DNA of 64,000 nucleotides from Sorangium cellulosum So0157-2 (GCF_000418325.1 NC_021658.1:9810001-9874000), one strand, 5' to 3'; counted from the first letter of the stretch, positions 19,343-28,875 are shown. Numbers and translations are program-made. Notes: a model not told the origin generated them from the letters alone.

Positions 19343-19981
19343 AAACCTGCCAGGGCGAAGCCTTCATTTTTCCGTTCAACTTTAAAGAGCGTTAAAGCAC
19401 AGTACAAGAGTCGGCGCCTGGCGAGGGTGACGGCATTAAAGTCTGATGTAACGTGCGACCAAGAGGACGCCGGTTCTCACGTGGCACCGTGACCTGACTG
19501 GCATTCGCTGGGGCCCGATCAGGTGACCTCGGTGTGCGGGGTGACCCCTCCGGCGATCCCACCGCCCGGCCGTCGAGCGGGGCCAGCCCTCCCGGCGCCG
19601 CGTCCGCCGGCCGCGCGTACGTCCACCTGGACGAGCTCCGCCTGCCGTCAGCCTCCCGTGTGGACGAGCTCCGCGGCCCCGTGCGCCGAGTTCGCGCCCC
19701 GCCGCGTGCTCGCGTCCAGGCGCCAGCCCCAGGCCGCCCCGGCGTCCGCCAGGACGAGCTCGCGCAGCGCCGCTCGGGCCGGCCCGCGGTTGTGCCCGGC
19801 GCGCGCCGCCCTGTCGCATGCGACAAAGCGGAGGTCGGCGGCTCGCCGGAGACGCGCAGCCGACCCCGCGCGAAATTACCAAATCGACCCCTTCGCGCCC
19901 CTCCAAAATCGGCCCCTCGGGCGCTCTCTCGAAACGGCCTAACTGCGCGTCATCAGAGCGGGTTCCCCGCCTGACTAGATC

Positions 19982-20006
19982 CCGGTAACTCGCGACGAGT
20001 TACCGG
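19982..20006. repeat. Perfect 11-bp hairpin
   Basis: CCGGTAACTCG (19982-19992) and CGAGTTACCGG (19996-20006) are exact reverse complements separated by CGA. No T-run follows, so it is more likely a binding or recombination site than a classical terminator. Confidence 0.6.
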
Positions 20007-20345
20007 ATCGTCAGAATTACCATTTCGGGCCGCCTCACGCGCGCTCGTTCAGGCTCTGTCCCGAACCCGAAACGCCACAACAACGGAGGTTCGGATGTGG
20101 CAGGAGTAGCTACCCTCGCGCGGTCGGCGGCTCCAGGCGCGCGGTCGGCGGGCCGCGCTGGCGGGCGACGCTGCTGCACGGGCGGCATCGTGTGCAGCCC
20201 CAAGCGTTCGGCAGTCAGCGCGCCGTGACCGCGACCTTCCCGACGGCGCGCTCCGACGAGCCGCCCGCGCGCGAATGAGAACCGTCAGGGAGATGGAGGG
20301 GGCTGGGGCCCATCCTGATCAACTTGTTTGAGGGGCGCACAAGGA

Positions 20346-20386
20346 AGCCCCCTCACTGAACTTGGTGAAGTTCGTCCGAGGGGGCT
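20346..20386 (+). promoter_or_regulatory. Two-part hairpin upstream of the zinc-ribbon gene
   Basis: Outer arms AGCCCCCTC (20346-20354) and GAGGGGGCT (20378-20386) enclose an inner hairpin GAACTT-GGTG-AAGTTC (20358-20373). It ends 31 bp before the ATG of the next gene, so it may fold in the leader RNA or be the terminal region of the transposon. Confidence 0.5.
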
Positions 20387-20417
20387 CCCCTCCGGGTTTC
20401 AGGACCGGAGGTAGACC

Positions 20418-21005
20418 ATGCTTGACGACCCCCATCTTGGGCGCGGGTTCTTCAGGGTGCTGGTGGAGGTGGACGAGGCGGTGACGCGCCGGGTCGCGGC
20501 CGAGGGCTGCCCCGTGTGCGACGGGCCGCTGCACCGGTGCGACTGCGACCGCAAGCCGCGTGGGGCCCTCGTCGCGCCAGCGGGCGAGGCGTTCGCCCGT
20601 CGGTTCAGCTTGTGCTGCCGGCGCGAGGGCTGTCGGAAGCGCGCGATGCCGCCGTCGGTGCGCTTCCTCGGGCCGCGGGTCTATTGGGGGGCGGTGGTGA
20701 TCCTGGCGACCATCGTCGCGCTCGCCCTCCGCGCGGCTGCGAAGATCCGGCGGCGGACTGGGGTGCCGGCGCGCACGACGCGCCGATGGCTCGGCTGGTG
20801 GCAGGGCCCCTTCCTGCGCACGGGGGTGTTCGTCTCGATCTGCGCGCGACTCATCGGCGCCGACGTCGGGCGCGTGCCGGCTTCGATCGTCGATCGGCTC
20901 GAGGGTACGCAGACGCAGCAGGTGAGGACGATGCTCGAGCTGCTGGCGCCGCTCACGACGATCTCGGTGCCCTACGGATCACGTTTCTTGAGGGGGAGCG
21001 CCTGA
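20418..21005 (+). CDS. Zinc-ribbon protein of a transposon, first gene of a decayed unit
   Basis: A 195-residue protein starting after ACCGGAGGTAGACC. The N-terminus has a metal-binding pattern: CPVCDGPLHRCDCDRKPRG, then FSLCCRREGCRKR. PPSVRFLGPRVYWGAVVIL and a basic helical region (GVPARTTRRWLGWWQGPF) follow, compatible with a DNA-binding accessory or regulatory protein. From memory, similar proteins precede integrase-like transposase and ATPase genes in Myxococcota. Directly downstream are only the starts of such genes, duplicated and cut short, so this gene is probably the sole full-length survivor. Confidence 0.5.
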   Translation: MLDDPHLGRGFFRVLVEVDEAVTRRVAAEGCPVCDGPLHRCDCDRKPRGALVAPAGEAFARRFSLCCRREGCRKRAMPPSVRFLGPRVYWGAVVILATIVALALRAAAKIRRRTGVPARTTRRWLGWWQGPFLRTGVFVSICARLIGADVGRVPASIVDRLEGTQTQQVRTMLELLAPLTTISVPYGSRFLRGSA

Positions 21006-22080
21006 GCCTCGCGCCCCGCAGAGGAGGTGATCTCCGCGGGGATTCCGCGGCAATGTAGGGTCGAACACTCGAGCGACGACGAGACGTCGCTCGTGAAGGA
21101 GGCCCTCATGAGCCAAGACCCGCGGGCGGCGGCGCGCCCGCCACGGGCCGGTCCGTGTCCCGCGAGGAGCTGCGCCGTCCCCATGTCCGCGTTGGCGCCG
21201 CCGCGAAGGAGGCGCCGATGAGCCACCCGATGAAGCCCGACGACGGGGCACCGGCGCGCGTGCGCTGGGCACGTCTGCGTTTCTCGATCACTCGAGGCTG
21301 CCGGCAACCCGAGCCTCATGACCACCGAGCTCAAGGTCACGCTCGCCGATTACGGGGCGGCGGCGCGCCCGCCACGGGCCGGTCCGTGTCCGTCGAGGAG
21401 CTGCGCCGTCCCCATGTCCGCGTTGGCGCCGCCGCGAAGGAGGCGCCGATGAGCCACCCGATGAAGCCCGACGACGGGGCACCGGCGCGCGTGCGCTGGG
21501 CACGTCTGCGTTTCTCGATCACTCGAGGCTGCCGGCAACCCGAGCCTCATGACCACCGAGCTCAAGGCCACGCTCGCCGATTACGCCGCCGGCAACTACC
21601 GTGGAGGAGCCGTCGGCGATCGTCGCTATCCTGCGGCATCTGGGTCTGCCGACGGAGGCTCCTCCGCTCGCGCGGGCGCGGCGGATAGGCATGTTGGGAA
21701 CGTGGCGTCCGCAGCCCCGTGCCCGCAGATCCCCGCATGCGCCGACGGCGCCGGTCCGACCGGCGACGTGGGCGCATCTTCGCCGTCGCCTGGGGACGGT
21801 GGCACCGTGCTCGCTCGTGTCCAGGCGCATCGCCCCGCTGCGCGGGCGCCTGCGGCGGCCCGGACACGAGCTGCGCGCGGTGCCTCACGCGAACCGTGGG
21901 CGACGGCGGAGGGGCGCTCCGCTGGGGGCTCGAGCTCGGGGCAGGTGGGGCTGACTGGCCGCGAGGGTGGCGTCGAGGCGAGCGAGCCCATGACAGCGAG
22001 CCTGCGGAAGGGCTGGCGCCCTCCGTTCGTCGAGGCCAGCGCTGGTTTGCAGGTCCACGCAGCTGCGAAAGGGGGCGCCA
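21006..22080 (+). mobile_element. Remnants of transposon genes, including a 231-bp tandem duplication
   Basis: Two copies of a 231-bp unit (about 21124-21354 and 21355-21585) each contain AAGGAGGCGCCG, an ATG and the reading MSHPMKPDDGAPARVRWARL then RFSITR. This looks like the N-terminus of an integrase-type (DDE) transposase and is abruptly joined to MTTELK.TLADY, which resembles the start of a transposition ATPase. After the second copy the frame continues AAGNYRGG and is lost. From 21601 the frame EEPSAIVAILRHLGLPTEAP resembles the C-terminal tail of another transposase. No intact gene remains. Family calls are from pattern memory. Confidence 0.5.
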
Positions 22081-23132
22081 GTGCAGAAGTATATCGGTCT
22101 GGATGTTCACGCCGCAAGCAGGACGTTTGCGGTGATTGGGGAGAGCGGCAAGCGGCAGGGGTCGCACGTGGTCGAGACGAACGGCCAAGCGCTCGTGGAG
22201 CACTCAAGACTATCACCGGCAAGAGGCACGTGGTGTTCGAGGAAGGGACGCAAAGCAGGTGGCTCTACGAGATCCTCTCGCCGCACGCGGAGGAGATCGT
22301 GGTGGCGATGGTCTCGGAGAGCCGAGGCCAGAAGAGCGACGTGCGCGACGCGTTCCGGCTGGCCGAGCAACTGCGCACGGGAGCGATCAAGACGCGCGTG
22401 TTCAAGGAGGTGGGCGAGTACAAGACGCTGGGCGAACTGGGCCGCACCCACGCGATGATCGTGCAGGACGTGGTGCGGGTGCAGAACCGGATCAAAGCGT
22501 TGCTTCGGTCGCGCGGCGTGGCCGTGGCGGGCAAGAGCGTGTACTCGGAGCAGGGCCGCGGGGAGTTTTTGGAGAAGCTGCCCAACGCGAGCCGTGCGGC
22601 GGCGACGATGCTCTACGCGCAGTACGATGCGGTGGAAGCGGTGCGGCGGCGAGCGGAGAAGGGCCTCGTCGCCGAAGCGCACCGACACCCGATGAGCCGG
22701 GTGCTCGAGTCGTGCCCTGGGCTGGGGCCGATCCGGGTGGCGCAGATGATGCCCATCGTCGTGTCGCCGGCGCGGTTCCGGACCAAGCGGCAGTTCTGGT
22801 CGTATTGCGGCCTCGGGATCGTGATGCGCTCGACGTCGGACTGGATCCAGAACAAAGAAGGCGGCTGGAGGCGGGCCGAGGTACAGAAGACGCGCGGCTT
22901 GAACCTGAATCACAACCGCACGCTGAAGAACGTCTTCAAGGGCGCGGCGACGACGGTGATCACGCAGCTGCCGAACGAGCCGTTGCAACAGGACTACCAG
23001 CGGCTGATCGATGCGGGCACGAAGCCGAACCTGGCGAAGCTGACGATCGCCCGCAAGATCGCCGCAATCGCTCTTTCGATGTGGAAGAGCAAGGAGAAGT
23101 ACGACCTGACGAAGCATCGCAAGCAAGGCTAA
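22081..23132 (+). pseudogene. IS110-family transposase with single-base frameshift
   Basis: Starts at GTG 22081 after AAAGGGGGCGCCA with QKYIGLDVHAASRTFAVIGE, the DEDD-type N-terminal domain. The frame breaks at about 22200: GTGGAGCACTC needs one more G to continue as LVEALKTITGKRHVVFEEG. The rest continues in the shifted frame with KSDVRDAFRLAEQLRTG and the Transposase_20 domain (VLESCPGLGPIRVAQMMPIV, then SYCGLGIVMRSTSDW) carrying the candidate Ser nucleophile. It is otherwise full length (about 350 codons). IS110 elements use a non-coding bridge RNA; here the upstream flank is transposon debris, so its location is unclear. Confidence 0.85.
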
Positions 23133-24134
23133 AGACTCGTCTCACGTGTGGATTTATCAATCCCCAGCAGCGGTGTAATCGCCGGCGCAGCAGCTGGAGA
23201 CGAGCAAGGTTCGAGGGTGAGTATCCATGCTTGTCCTGGCCCAGGCGCAGTCGACCTGAGGTCCCTCGGATAGGCTATGCCCCCTCGGAGTACCGAAAGA
23301 AGCCATGGTCAGAAGAGGCCCAGATAGAAGGATGGTTCCCGCTCCGTGCGCGAGAACAACAGGGCTTCGATCTCGTCGAGGATGCCAGCGAAAACACCCC
23401 AGAAAGGGAGCTACCGTCATCCTCCGTATTGGCCAGCGGTTCCAACGCCAATCGCGGACGCGTGACCGACCGGGAAGCGCTCAAGGCTCGCCGCGCTTGC
23501 CAGCTGAACGCGGGCAAGCCCCGTCGCAAAAGCCAGCCGAACCCGGACAAGCCACGCCGCACGTGCCGACTGGGAGCGGACGCCTCCGTTGAAGAGGACG
23601 GTCGGCGATCGGGAGGGATCTGGCTTGACACTACGTTCCATAGAAGGACAAGCAAACGCGTTCCGCAAAGCAAGATTCTCGGAGCCGTTGCTGGCTCGTG
23701 CAGTCCGACTGTACGAGTTTGTCGACGGAACGGGCCTTATGCGATCAGACAGGCCTTCCACTCGTGAACCGCCTGCGATTACCGCGACGTCGCACCAAGC
23801 GGAAGGCATCCTACCGTATAGCTGTACACTACTGGTCGACCCCATTGGCGTCAACCTCCGGCATGGGAAAGTCGGTCGGCTCGGTCAGGCTCACGAGGTG
23901 ACGATACTCCCGCCGTCGGGCGCTAGAGCCGTCCGGCCGAAGTCCTCGAGTTTAGCGCGGTTTGAACAATCGCGCGGCAGCGGAATAGGTGGACTTCGTA
24001 GCGGAATCGGGTCATGTGTGCGCTCACATCGCAGCCGCCGCACAGCAGCGAGTCGTTCGGATTTTTCCGCTCCGGTAGCAGGTTGGCCTGAGGGCCGTCG
24101 TCAAGAAAGCGCGCTCGGAGCTCCGAGGTATCCC
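23133..24134. other. One-kilobase stretch without a recognised gene
   Basis: It follows the IS110 gene and probably contains that element's 3' end. At about 23478-23580 one frame shows three degenerate 11-residue units (KARRACQLNAG, KPRRKSQPNPD, KPRRTCRLGAD), a 33-bp tandem repeat. Base composition is less GC-rich than the core genome. Open frames lack ribosome-binding sites and domain motifs. Confidence 0.4.
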
Positions 24135-25190
24135 ATGAGGCAACTAGCTCCTTCTGTTCTCATTCTAGTTCTTGCTTGCTCGAGCGAGTCCGCTCCCGGC
24201 GACGGCTACAGCCCAGGGGCGAGCGGTTCGAGCTCGGGCGCCGCGGGCTTGGGCGGAACCGATACCAGCTCTGGCGGCGGCGCTGACCCCGCCGGAGCGG
24301 GCGGCACGGGCGAGGCCGCTGGCAACAGCTCGGGTGGTACCACTGCGGGGTCCGCAGGCACCGGCACGAGCTCCGGAGGCAGCGACTCGGGCGCGGGCGG
24401 TAGCGGCGGCCAGGTCAATCGGCCCGAAGTGGTGCTGGCGGGTGACAATGTGAACGCTAACGGACCGCTCGAGACGACGGTTCAGGACCTCTCGTTCAGC
24501 GGCGGTGGCCACATTCTCGTCAGGCCGACGACGCTCACCACCGAGCCCAACAAGAAGCACCCGGTGGCCATTTGGGGTCCGGGCGGAGGTACCCCTCCTC
24601 GCGACTACCTACAGCTGCTGACGCGCATGGCCTCGCACGGCTTCGTCCTCGTCGGTATTCGAGAGTCGACGGGCGACGCCGTGCTCATGTCGGCGGCGAT
24701 CGATTGGCTGGAGGCTCAGGACGCCGATCAGAACAGCCCCATGTACGGCCGCTTGATCCTCGACCGCGTTGGTGTGTTCGGGCACTCGATGGGCGGGCTG
24801 TCGTCGGAAGCGGCTGCTCAAACCGATAAGCGCGTCTCCACCGCGTTGCTCAACAACAGCGGCTCCTTCGAGCACAACGCCCTCGTCAATCTCAAGATCC
24901 CTGTCGGCATCATCTACGGTGAAACGGGTCAAGAGGCGCCCAACGCCGAGGGTGACTTCAACAACGCCGGCAACAAGGGGCCAGTCTGGCTCGGCAAGAT
25001 GAAGGGCGGTGGTCACGGCTCGGGGCCTTGGGACGGCGCCGGAGCGAACGTTGCTTGGATGCGTTGGCACCTCGGCGGGGAGAACTCCCGCAAGGACGCG
25101 TTCCTCAAAGACGGTGGCGACTACAACAACACGGGCGTGTGGCAGACTCAGTCCAAGAATTGGAACGAGTGGAAGAACTGGAACGAGTGA
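24135..25190 (+). CDS. Secreted alpha/beta-hydrolase lipoprotein
   Basis: About 351 residues. ATG at 24135 follows CCGAGG; a short signal ends at lipobox LVLAC (Cys15), then a Gly/Ser/Ala/Thr linker of about 80 residues. The hydrolase domain has the oxyanion region PVAIWGPGGGTPPRDYLQLL, the nucleophile elbow GVFGHSMGG (Ser near residue 217) and a late His in KMKGGGHGSGPW. The fold resembles polyester hydrolase/chlorophyllase-like esterases. The C-terminus ends in repeated Asn-Trp-Asn-Glu. It is isolated between IS remnants, so it may be transferred cargo. Substrate unknown. Confidence 0.78.
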   Translation: MRQLAPSVLILVLACSSESAPGDGYSPGASGSSSGAAGLGGTDTSSGGGADPAGAGGTGEAAGNSSGGTTAGSAGTGTSSGGSDSGAGGSGGQVNRPEVVLAGDNVNANGPLETTVQDLSFSGGGHILVRPTTLTTEPNKKHPVAIWGPGGGTPPRDYLQLLTRMASHGFVLVGIRESTGDAVLMSAAIDWLEAQDADQNSPMYGRLILDRVGVFGHSMGGLSSEAAAQTDKRVSTALLNNSGSFEHNALVNLKIPVGIIYGETGQEAPNAEGDFNNAGNKGPVWLGKMKGGGHGSGPWDGAGANVAWMRWHLGGENSRKDAFLKDGGDYNNTGVWQTQSKNWNEWKNWNE

Positions 25191-25799
25191 CAGGCGGTAC
25201 ACCGAGCAGACGTTCGTGCTCGGCAGCATCACGTTTCAGGACGGGCTCGTGACATGAGCCCGGCTGGCTGCGTCTGGCGCGCCCTGTTCTTCGAGGATGT
25301 CGCAACCTAGCAGGCGATCGAGCGGCACGTAGGTGTCCGGCTTGCCCGCTTCGCCGGCGACTCGCACGCCGACCGTGCTGGGCATGTAGTGGCCTTGTCG
25401 CTCGCGACGCCATAGCTTGCGCGCCGGCTTGTAGCTGGAGCTCACCTCCGCGCGCGCGAGCACGCCGTTCCAGTAGACTCGCCGCCGCCGCTCCTCTGGA
25501 ATGACGCTGCGCGGGAACGCGCTCAGCAGGCTCTCGTCGACGTGCGCCGCTTGAAAGCCATGGGCTCGGCGCCGCGGCCTGGCGTGAGATTCCTGGAGCT
25601 CGGCGCGACCGTCCACCTTGCTGACATCAGGCTCACGTGCGCTGTCGCGTGGGCCCGGGCGCGTCGCCGCTAATGCGCTATGGGTGTAGATCCCACACTG
25701 ACACGAAATCATTGAAGTTTGCCGGGCGGGCAGGTCCGTGCGGTGACAGAAATCTTGGAGGCGTGAGAAAATGTCGCGGCTGTTCGGAATTGATATGGC
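25191..25799 (-). pseudogene. C-terminal fragment of an unknown gene, next to the ISKra4 end
   Basis: On the minus strand about 25236-25620 reads as plausible protein: AAHVDESLLSAFPRSVIPEE, RRVYWNGVLARAEVSSSYKP and GKPDTYVPLDRLLGCDILEE. No start codon with a ribosome-binding site is present, and the frame upstream turns into the probable ISKra4 left end (GGGTGTAGATCCCACACTG near 25681). I read it as the tail of a gene cut by the element. The family is not recognised. The remainder to 25799 is IS leader. Confidence 0.4.
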
Positions 25800-27305
25800 A
25801 TGGCCAGACGAACGACGGTGACGGCGGTACCTGAGGCATCTGCGAAAACGAAGGGAAAGACGCTCGATCGCCTCAAGGAGCTGCTCGAAGAGCGCCAGGG
25901 CAAGCCGCCGGTGGACGACTTCGGTTCCTTCGAGCGCGAGCTGCGCGGGAGGATGGCAGAGATTGAGCGAGACCTGCTCGCCGAGGAGCTGCAGCGGTTC
26001 GACATCGACGCGCCGGTGGTGCTGATCGACGGCGTACCCCATCGGCGGGTGCTCCGCTGCGAGGAGACGTACATGTCAGCGGCTGGACCGGTGCGGGTCG
26101 AGCGGACGCTCTACTCGACGAGACGCGATGGCGAGCGTGCGGTCAGCGCGCTGGAGCTGCGGGCGGGCATCGTCGAGAAGCACTGGACGCCGCTGGCTGC
26201 GGAGCAGGCGGTGTTCATGGTGTCGCTCATGACGCCCCAAGAGACCGAGACGCTGTGCGCGAAACTCGGCCAGATGCAGCCGTCGAAGAGCAGCCTCGAT
26301 CGGCTCCCGAAGCAACTCAGCCGCGAGTGGGAAGCGAAGCGCGAGGCGTTCGAGCCGCAACTCCGTGCCGACGACCTCGTACCCGCGGAGGCCGCGACCG
26401 TGGCGGTCTCGCTCGACGGAGTGCTGGTGCCGATGCGCGACGGCGAGCGCGAGGAGAAGCGCGCCCGAGCGACGGCGGAAGGCAGGCCGGCGAGCGGCCC
26501 GGCGGGTTACCAGGAGGTCGGGTGCGGGACCGTGTCGTTCTACGATGCGACCGGCGAGCGGTTGAGCACGGTCAAGTTCGGCCGGATGCCGGAGTTCAAG
26601 AAGTCCACGCTGAAGAAGATACTAGCCGAAGAGCTGGGGGCGGCCCTCGCGCAAAGGCCGGACTTGACCTTGGTGACGGTCGCCGACGGCGCGAATGACA
26701 ACTGGGATTTCCTCCACGGCGCGCTCCCGCCCAGCACCGAGGTCATCGACTTCTACCATGCCGCCGATCACCTGAACGTCGCCCTGAGCGCGGCCTACGG
26801 CGAAGGGACAGTGAAGTGCCGGGCACAGTTTGACAAGCTGCGCCGTGTGCTGCTGGAGGATCCCGACGGAGTGGAGAAGATCATCCGGTCACTCCTCCAT
26901 CTGACCAAGCAGCACCCCGGCAGCGGTCGACTCGCGAACGAATTGGCCTACTTCCGCAAGCATCGCCATCGCATGCATTATGCGACCTGGCGGGCAGCGT
27001 GCCTGCCCATCGGCTCCGGGGTGGTGGAAGCAGCCTGCAAGACGCTCGCGACGCAGCGGATGAAGCGCAGCGGCATGCGCTGGAGGCACGAGGGAGGTCA
27101 GGCCATCCTCACCTTCCGCTCCTTGGTCCAGAGCGACCGATTCGACCGGGCGTGGGCGTTGCTCGCCGCAACCTATAGAGCGGATGTCACGCTGATGGAG
27201 AACGTCGTCGCGCTCAGCGACTTCCGGAGGCGATTCGGGTGTCAGTATGAAAGCTACACCCATGCGCTATCGGTACCGGTTCACAGAGCCTCCCCGTCGA
27301 CCCTA
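25680..27305 (+). mobile_element. ISKra4-family element, 3' end lost
   Basis: The left end is placed near 25680 from the motif GGGTGTAGATCCCACACTG. The right side stops at 27306 where the IS1380-type terminal repeat begins. No right inverted repeat of ISKra4 type is visible after that point, so the element is truncated. Confidence 0.6.
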
Positions 27306-27365
27306 CTCAGCGTGGATTTCGCGCCTACGAAGCCGCTCCGAGGGGTGAGAAAGCTGGCGGCGTAA
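25800..27365 (+). pseudogene. ISKra4-family transposase with C-terminus replaced by IS1380 sequence
   Basis: 521 codons from ATG 25800. Typical ISKra4 blocks are present: LDGVLVPMRDGEREEKR (Asp-containing), TLVTVADGANDNWDFLHGAL (second Asp), EVIDFYHAADHLNVAL, and LPIGSGVVEAACKTLATQRM followed by KRSGMRW (Glu-containing). The last 20 codons (LSVDFAPTKPLRGVRKLAA) are encoded by the left end of the inserted IS1380-type element; the same residues are encoded by the same end of the second copy near 57741-57800. The native C-terminus is therefore lost. Most of the catalytic domain is intact, so residual activity cannot be excluded. Confidence 0.75.
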
Positions 27366-28550
27366 ACGGAACGCCTTGAAAGAAAGGCTCGGCGTGGCGA
27401 CCGGTCCCGGTTGCTATGACGAAACGAAGACGCACGCCGAGCACCTCCAAGGTGCGCCGGCGCCAGCTTGGGTTCAAGAGGAAAGGCGACGGGCGGCACC
27501 AGAAGCGCATCCGGCGGCCAGACCCTTCCACACTCCACGTCAACCCCACGGAGACGAACCTGACGGGGGTCGCAGGGCTTGCCCCGTTCGGCGCCTTCAT
27601 CCGCGAGCTCGGCGTCGACGCGGCCCTGAGCCGCAGCCTTTCCCGGCTGAAGACGGGCCGCTCGGTGATCTACCCCATGGCCGCGCAGATGCGCCTGCTG
27701 ATGGACAGCGCGCTCGCCGGCGAGGAGCGCGTCTTCGGCATCGAGGCGCTCGCCGTCGATCCGCTCTTCGTACGCCTCGCGGGCGGGGTCGTCCCCAGCA
27801 TCGATACCGTCTACCGGGATCTGTGCCGCTTCGACGAGGAAGCGCTCGAAGCGCTGCACAGCATGGTCGTCGACCATGGGCTCGACTGGGATGCCGACGG
27901 TCGTCCCCGGCGGCAGGTGGCCGAGGTCCCGTTCCGGTGCAGCGATTGGCCGGATAGTGTCCGCGTGATTGCCGTACGCACACGCGACCGGGAGAACGGC
28001 AAGCAGATCTACCTCTGGGAGGGCCTCGACTACACGGTGCAGGTCTTCTTGACCAACGAGCCGGTCGAAGCGCCGGAAGACGTCGCGGCGCGGTATGACC
28101 TGCGCGCGGGCATCGAGCCGCTCATCGGCGATCTCAAGCACGGGTGGGGATGCGGTCGCGTGCCGAGCCACAGCTTCAACGCCAATCATGCCGCGCTGCT
28201 GCTGAAGCTGCTGACCGCCAACCTGATGCGCCGGTATGTGCTGGACCATGTTCCGCACCTGGCGAGCTGGCGAACGCCGTGGCTGCGCCGCGCGCTGATC
28301 CTCGTGCCGGGACGGTTGGCCCGCTCGGCTCGGGGCACGAAGCTGCACGTACCCGAGCGCTCGCAGCTCGCCCGCTGGCTGAATTGAGCCCGGAACCAGC
28401 CGAAATCATCGTGGGGGTAAGGGGGACGTGTGTCTTCCTGACGCTGTGGACGCGCCTGATTGTAATCGATACCGCATTTCTTCAACCGAACCCCGCTCGC
28501 GCATTGCCCTCGTCCCACTCGCGCCCCGTAGGCGCGAAATGTACGCTTAG
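27306..28550 (+). mobile_element. IS1380-type element, copy 1 (1245 bp, internally deleted)
   Basis: The ends are imperfect inverted repeats: CTCAGCGTGGATTTCGCGCC at 27306 and, on the other strand, CTAAGCGTACATTTCGCGCC ending at 28550. The second copy at 55957-57800 has the same ends. The difference in length is fully explained: copy 1 lacks 417 bp, while copy 2 has a 185-bp duplication, one extra base and a 4-bp deletion (1245+417+185+1-4 = 1844). No target-site duplication is apparent. Confidence 0.8.
27416..28387 (+). pseudogene. IS1380-family transposase, 139-codon in-frame deletion
   Basis: The frame is open for 323 codons, from MTKRRRTPSTSKVRRRQLGF to LARWLN. Compared with copy 2 it jumps from HSMVVDHGL directly to DWDADGRPRRQVAEVPF. 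This removes 139 codons holding the DDE residues HIDVDTTVEPLFG and VYVRIDGAGD-type block. The C-terminal part with YDLRAGIEPLIGDLKHGWG (late Glu region) is intact. It cannot be catalytic but keeps its DNA-binding N-terminus, so it could act as an inhibitor of related transposases (inference). Confidence 0.8.
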
Positions 28551-28875
28551 GCGCCCTGCCGGCGATCACTCCCGCGACGAGATTCGGCAGCTCGACGCTC
28601 CTCGGTTGCGCTGCAAGGGTGGCTGGGACGCGCGGGCGCCTCCCCCCTCCCCGGGTGAATCCTCTGGAGCGCCAGCGAACATGCTCTCCGCCTCGGGCAG
28701 AAGGGACACCCCCTCCCGTCCGCGGACGACCGCTGGGATCGTCCGGAGACGACCGACCGCCGCGCTCGCGCGCCCCCCAGCTCGCCCGCCGCCACCCACG
28801 CGCCCGCCTGCCGCGGCCGCGCCGGCCCGATGCCCCGCGCCTCGCTCCGCCCCGGCGAGGTACGCTGACGGGCGC
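28551..28875. other. Gene-free leader of the kinase gene
   Basis: A 325-bp stretch between the IS1380 copy 1 right end and the kinase start. It is Pro/Arg-rich in all frames, with no recognisable domain. It presumably carries the kinase promoter, but no clear -35/-10 pair is seen. Confidence 0.35.

Larger units (their letters stand above)
19343..20417. other. Long intergenic stretch with hairpins, no gene seen
   Basis: About 1.07 kb. It begins with a relatively AT-rich patch (19370-19480). It then holds the second arm of the inverted repeat (19861-19945), a perfect hairpin CCGGTAACTCG-CGA-CGAGTTACCGG at 19982-20006, and a second structured hairpin at 20346-20386. Open frames on the minus strand (to about 156 residues) are Arg/Gly-rich and unsupported. 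Confidence 0.45.

Noticed and set aside
21600..22080. IS110 bridge RNA region
   Set aside because: The stretch before the IS110 gene reads as debris of another transposase, and no structure could be assigned without folding and comparison.
23589..24134. Open frame continuing upstream of the alpha/beta hydrolase
   Set aside because: The extension has no domain or signal. The internal ATG at 24135 gives a proper lipoprotein signal and has a ribosome-binding site.
27300..28560. Target-site duplication for the IS1380 copies
   Set aside because: Flanking bases of neither copy form a convincing direct repeat; the CTNAG ends look like part of the inverted repeats.
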